From Capra hircus (taxonomy: Eukaryota; Chordata; Mammalia; Artiodactyla; Bovidae): 64,000 bases of DNA. Where the stretch lies: contig NC_030827.1 in the NCBI RefSeq assembly GCF_001704415.2, positions 44,706,271 to 44,770,270 of the forward strand, written 5' to 3'. Below the pieces are notes generated by a model. The model made no database searches, was not told the origin of the DNA, and saw nothing but the letters and a program-made list of their open reading frames with translations. A program made the translations under genes and the position numbers. Positions 59,694 to 64,000 of this stretch are shown here, piece after piece. The stretch's first letter is position 1. Each line of letters opens with the position of its first letter.

Positions 59694-61538
59694 TAAGCAA
59701 ATAGCTCAGGAGATGACACCTAGCAGAAAAGGCTTTTCATTGTTAGGCTTAGTTCACTGAAGAGAGTGACATAATTGAGGTGTACAGAAAGTACCCTAAA
59801 ATAAATAGTCATAATTCACAAGGCAAACTCCCATAAATGATGGCCAATTGATAGGGTTGCCAGGTTGCCAGATTTTTGAGCAAATGATTCAGTTTTCAAA
59901 AGCTTTCTCTCTATTACAAAGGTAAAGTTGTTGTGAACAATTCTGTGTACCTTTACACTACTTTCAGGAAAAAAACAATTAAGATAAAGTTTGAGCTCCT
60001 AGTGGAACCATGTAAATAAAATTCATACTTATAGCTATGTATTTATCTGTTCATGGGTTCATGGATACCTTTATCTCTCTCTCTCTCCCTGCCCTATTTC
60101 TATTTCTCTCTTCCTTGTCAAGCAGTTCTAATTTAACTTTGTTTTCTACTCTAACTGATTGGCTGCTTAACTATCGGTCTGTATATCTATTTATTATTCT
60201 TTGTAGGAATTTTCTTCTTTAAAATGATTTTATAATTTTGGAAAAAAAGTAAGATTTTAGATCATTCTTATTTTGCATTTTTAATAGAATTTTACTAGTG
60301 AAGCATGTTCTTTAGCAAAGAAAAGTGACTTTCCTTGAAGTATAAAATTTGAACACAAAAAAGTTCCATAAATATACAACTTTAAACAATAATTTGGTAT
60401 TTTTATATGAGATGTATTCTTCTTTACTTATGTTATTTAATTTATATTTATGTTTGTTATTATATTTGCAAATTATTTGGGAAGTTTTTTCTTAAATTTC
60501 TTATACATCCATTCCATATTTACATCTCCCCAGCTTCTCCAAATCTTTCTAAGTGTTTGATTTTTATTTATAGTAATGTTACTTAATTCAATAAGGAATT
60601 GTGACTGGTATATAGACATAACTGGTTTTGCTTTCATTAGATAAAATTCTTTTTTCAGCTCTGTTTCACCTGTGTATTCTTGCAGAGTTGAAACTCTGTT
60701 AGTACCCATCAGTATGTGCTCAGTTTTGACTGATTGATATGTTCATGCTATTTTCCTGTTAAGTATTTCAAATATCACCATCAGTTCATTGCACATTATA
60801 ATTTATAATGTTGTTTTAATTTTTTATACTCCATACTTTTAAAACTTATGAGTTTAAAATAAACTTTACCCTTATAAATATTATTTAATAAAATTCCTAC
60901 ATTTCATATTGTCTGTATTAGATTTCTGCTTTCAGATTTTCTAGTCTCTTCCATTTAAATTTATATATATCTATATATATATTTGTGGTCTACTGTTAGA
61001 GTTGTTCTTGCTATATTTATTTTTTTCATAGATTGAAGTTAATAAATATCATCTCATTCTGTTGATTTTATATTTACTGAATAAACTGAGTGAGCATATA
61101 AATGAAAAGGAACCAAATAATTCCAGGATGGTAGAATAAAGTGTATCTGTACACATAGATAGAGAACATGCAATTCTATGTCAACTATTTCTTTTTTACA
61201 TTTAAATGAAAAGACATGAAAAATTGTTTCAGGTATCCTACTGGGGACAAATATGTATTTATGCTACATGTCCATCTATAGCTGTTCAAAGAAAGAGACA
61301 AATGAAAAGAGAAAGAAGGATAGATAGTTAATCATTAAGGTTCCACTTAATGTGTAATTTGTCTCAGAGTCTACCTCATTGCTTTGGTGTCTTGTCAGAA
61401 GACCAGTACTTTTCAGATTCCCAGTTGGTTTACAAGCTTATTTATGCTTAAATCTCTTAGAAAATACTCAAACTTTAATTGCGGTATGGATAACTGAACA
61501 ATGGCTTTTAAATATCTTTAGCTTTATGTTGTAGTTGT
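59694..61538. other. Unassigned AT-rich sequence
   Basis: About 1.85 kb with a short (TC)n run near 60071-60090 and a (TA)n patch near 60960-60982. No gene or family recognised. Confidence 0.45.
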
Positions 61539-61621
61539 TCTTGTTCAGTTCCCAAGGCATGTCTTACTCCTTGCAACGCCATGGACTGTAGAATACCAAG
61601 CCACCCTGTCCCTCACCATCA
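61539..61621 (-). mobile_element. BovB LINE 3' end, part of an inverted mini-copy
   Basis: About 80 bases of the 3' terminus ('ttgttcagttcccaaggcat' to 'gccaccctgtccctcaccat'). Confidence 0.8.
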
Positions 61622-61686
61622 AATTCCCAACATTTGTTGGATCACAGAGAAGGCAAGGGAATTCCAGAAAAAAAATCTACTTCTGA
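61622..61686 (+). mobile_element. BovB RT fragment in inverse orientation
   Basis: About 65 bases, 'aattcccaacatttgttgga' to 'gaattccagaaaaaaaatct', match the RT start of BovB in plus orientation. Joined to the minus-strand 3' end before it, this has the order expected for a 5' inversion with a large internal loss. Confidence 0.75.
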
Positions 61687-61888
61687 TGTTATAAACTGTT
61701 GTAGTTATAGCTATAAATACTCTTCCAAAATAAGCCAATGATGATGCGGAAAACATGATGTTTCCAAATTTTTCATAAACAGATGTGTAAATTATTTAGA
61801 ATAATATTTTTTTTTATTTCAAACAAAAATTTAGATCCTGGATTTAATTCAATATACTTTCCTTCCATTTAAAAATAAGCTGCATGAG

Positions 61889-62881
61889 CTCATGCAGCTC
61901 AATACCAGAAAAATAAATGACTCAATCAAAAAATGTGTCAAAGAACTAAACAGACATTTCTCCAAAGAAAACATACAGACAGCCAACAAACAGATGAAAA
62001 GATGCTCAACATCACTTATTATCAGAGAAATGCAAATCAAAACCACAATGAGGTATCATCTCACGCCAGTCAGAGTGGCTGTTATCAAAAAGTCTACAAA
62101 CAATAAATGCTGGAGAGAGTGTGGAGGAAAGGGAACTTTCTTACACTGTTGGTGGGAATGTAAACAGTCACTATGGAGAACAGTGTGGAGATTCCTTAAA
62201 AAACTGGAAATACAACTTCCATACAACCCAGCAATCCCACTGCTGGGCATACACGCTGAGGAAACCAGAATTGAAGGAGACACGTGTACCCAGTGTTCAC
62301 TGTAGCACTGTTTACAATAGCCAGGACATGGAAGCAACCTAGATGCCCATTGGCCGACAAATGGATAAGAAAATTGTGATGCATATACACAATGAAACAT
62401 TAAGAAGAACACGTTTGAATCCATTCTAATGAGGTGGATGAAACTGGAGCTTATTATACAGATTGAAGTTAGTAAGAAAGAAAAAGCACCGATACAGTAT
62501 ATTAATGCATATATATGGAATTTAGAAACGACGACCCTATATGTGAGACAGCAAAAGAGACACAGATATAAAGAACAGACTTTTGGACTCCGTGAGAGAA
62601 GGTGAGGGTAGGATGAATGGAGAGAATAGCACTGAAACATGTATATTACCATATGTGAACTAGATGACCAGTCCAAGTTCAATGCATGAACAGGGCACTC
62701 AAAGCCGGTGCACTGGGACAACCCAGAGGGACAGGACGGGGAAGGAGGCATGAGTGGGGACTGGGATGGGGGACACATGTACACCCGTGACTGATGAAAG
62801 TCAAGGTGTGGCAAAAAAAAAAATCACAGTATTGTCAAGTAATTAACCTTCAATTTAAATAAATTAATTAATTAAAAAAAG
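61889..62881 (+). mobile_element. L1 LINE, 5'-truncated, with 17-base TSD
   Basis: Starts late in ORF2 ('ctcatgcagctcaatacc'). The frame is open from the insertion start to 62305 and includes 'REMQIKTTMRYHLTPVR' and 'CWRECGGKGTFLHCWWECK'; a two-base loss near 62291 and a loss of about eleven bases near 62400 break it. The 3' UTR type ('acacatgtacacccgtgact', 'attgtcaagtaattaacctt') differs from that of the L1 at 57 kb. Flanks 'aaaataagctgcatgag' (61872-61888) and 'aaaataagctgtatgag' (62882-62898) are a 17-base duplication with one mismatch. The site reads ttt/aaaaa, the canonical L1 endonuclease target. Confidence 0.94.
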
Positions 62882-62956
62882 AAAATAAGCTGTATGAGGA
62901 TAAGAACTTTGAGGCACTATCTACAACATTTAGAATGGAAATAGGTACATATTAGG

Positions 62957-63168
62957 CAGGGCTTCCCTGGTGGCCTAGATAGTAAGGAGTCCACCTGCAA
63001 TGCAGGAGACCCAGGTTTGATCCCTGAGTTGGGAAGGTACCCTGGAGAAGGGCATGGCAACCCACTCCAGCATTCTTGCCTGGAGAATTCCATGAACAAA
63101 GAATCCTGGTGGGCTACAGTCTATGGGGTTGCAAAGTATTGAACACGGCTGAGCGACTAGTACTTTCA
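62957..63168 (+). mobile_element. Bov-tA SINE
   Basis: Complete copy: head 'gggcttccctggtggcctag', B-box region 'aggtttgatccctgagttgg', body to 'gctgagcgactagtactttc'. Flanking 'catattagg' and 'cacattagg' suggest a short target-site duplication with one mismatch. Confidence 0.94.
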
Positions 63169-63204
63169 CACATTAGGTTGTCATGTATTATACATATTTT
63201 TATT

Positions 63205-63385
63205 TATTTATTTATGCATGTATAGTAAATGCATTATATATGTCTATATGTAGTAAATGCATCATATATATGTATATTTATGCATATATAGTAAATGTAT
63301 TATATGTATATCTATATGTAGTAAATGCATCATAGATATGTATATATAGTAAATGCATCATAGATATGTATATATAGTAAATGCA
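63205..63385 (+). repeat. Minisatellite, unit about 28 bases
   Basis: Five to six units beginning 'tagtaaatgcatcata' with a TATA-rich end. Two adjacent units at about 63317-63373 are identical over 28 bases, and earlier ones vary in length (28-38). A TTTA run precedes it. Confidence 0.9.
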
Positions 63386-64000
63386 GTATCTAGAGAAAGA
63401 GAGCCACCAAGGAAGCCATAGAGAGAGAGCAAATGAATATCTTGAGATTGGATTATAGAATTAAGTACTCATGACTCACAGAAATTATAGAATATTCAGG
63501 AATAAAAGGGAGTGGGAGAGAAGAAAAAAGAAAAAAGGATGTAGGCAGGGACAAAGAGAAAGGGATGGAAGAAAGGAAGAAAAGAAAGATGGAATGAAAG
63601 AAGAAAGGAAGTAAAGAAGAAAGGGGAATAGAAATACCGTATGAAATGCATTTTGTCTCGTTTGGAAAGGTGTTATATATAGAATTCAAAAACATCAAGC
63701 AGAATTTCTTTTCCCAGTTGGAACAAAAAGGATTCTTATGTCAATTTCAAGTTGAAAATCTCTTTCAATTCCTCAAACAGTTGGTAACCTGAATGTTTGT
63801 AATTTGAATAAAGAGTAGGATGATTTCCAAGTAGGAATTGAGATTTTAAAATTCCGGTCTCTCAAAAGGGAATAGGAGAGCAGTTCTCTGTTTGTGAAAT
63901 GCATTGCCTGCTGTTTTCATTAAACAGTAACTGTGCTTTTTTTGAACCTTTGCCCCATAAAAATAGAAAAAAAAAAAAAAAAGATCAAACAAATTCAAGT
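63386..64000. other. Purine-rich tract, then unassigned sequence
   Basis: 63505-63630 is strongly purine-rich on the + strand (gaaa and ggaa units). The rest to the window end is AT-rich and unassigned, with an A run at 63967-63982. Confidence 0.6.

Noticed and set aside
62056..62814. A 252-residue minus-strand open frame
   Set aside because: It is the antisense of an L1 ORF2 end and 3' UTR. Such antisense frames recur in L1 and have no known product.
63205..63385. Regular repeats that might be a CRISPR array
   Set aside because: The units are directly adjacent without unique spacers, and this is vertebrate DNA.

Overview
This window is nuclear DNA from a ruminant, most likely a bovid. The diagnosis rests on retroelements found only in ruminants in this combination: many copies of the RTE-type LINE BovB, its satellite SINEs Bov-tA (tRNA-Glu-like head plus Bov-A body) and Bov-A2 (Bov-A dimer with an (AGC/CTG)n tail), and ruminant-type L1 3' ends. 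AT-rich composition, microsatellites, MIR and MaLR fossils agree. I see no intact protein-coding gene, no exon of a host gene in place, no rRNA, no functional tRNA and no CRISPR. It reads as a gene desert or a large intron filled with layers of retrotransposons. By my hand mapping BovB covers about 19-20 kb, close to 30% of the window.

Layout. 0.4-6 kb: a BovB copy carrying a nested L1 end, a purine tract, two SINEs, and a head-to-head BovB pair. 5.9-13.7 kb: one old antisense L1 split by a Bov-A2, a 5'-truncated BovB and a complete-looking BovB of about 3.8 kb (9252-13046, minus strand), each with recognisable target-site duplications. 14-20 kb: more BovB and SINE copies. 20-30 kb: mostly unassigned sequence with a few SINEs, L1 ends, one decayed BovB and a MIR. 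30-33 kb: a BovB with a tiny young L1 insertion, then an old L1. 35.1-35.7 kb: a LIN54 processed-transcript fragment fused to half a Bov-A2 SINE inside a (TA/CA)-rich microsatellite. 37.6-41 kb: an L1 3' end broken by a BovB with a 5' inversion of the twin-priming kind. 41-48.7 kb: SINEs and a BovB with two nested SINEs. 48.7-50.4 kb: a solo-type ERV2-like LTR, then a MaLR-type LTR. 51-56 kb: mostly unassigned. 56.7-63.2 kb: two 5'-truncated L1s with 17-bp target-site duplications, an old L1 fragment, and a BovB interrupted by a SINE flanked by a 60-bp duplication. 63.2-64 kb: a minisatellite and purine-rich sequence.

The parts do not form a pathway. What links them is retrotransposition: L1 and BovB supply reverse transcriptase and endonuclease, and the SINEs and the LIN54 copy are their passengers. 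All BovB and L1 reading frames I inspected are broken, so the copies here look dead. The most unusual items are the LIN54-SINE chimera, the twin-primed BovB, the head-to-head BovB pair, the probable L1 3' transduction and the 60-bp duplication around a SINE. Family names come from recognition by eye, not from a database search, and boundaries are typically good to about 5-20 bases except where a target-site duplication fixes them.
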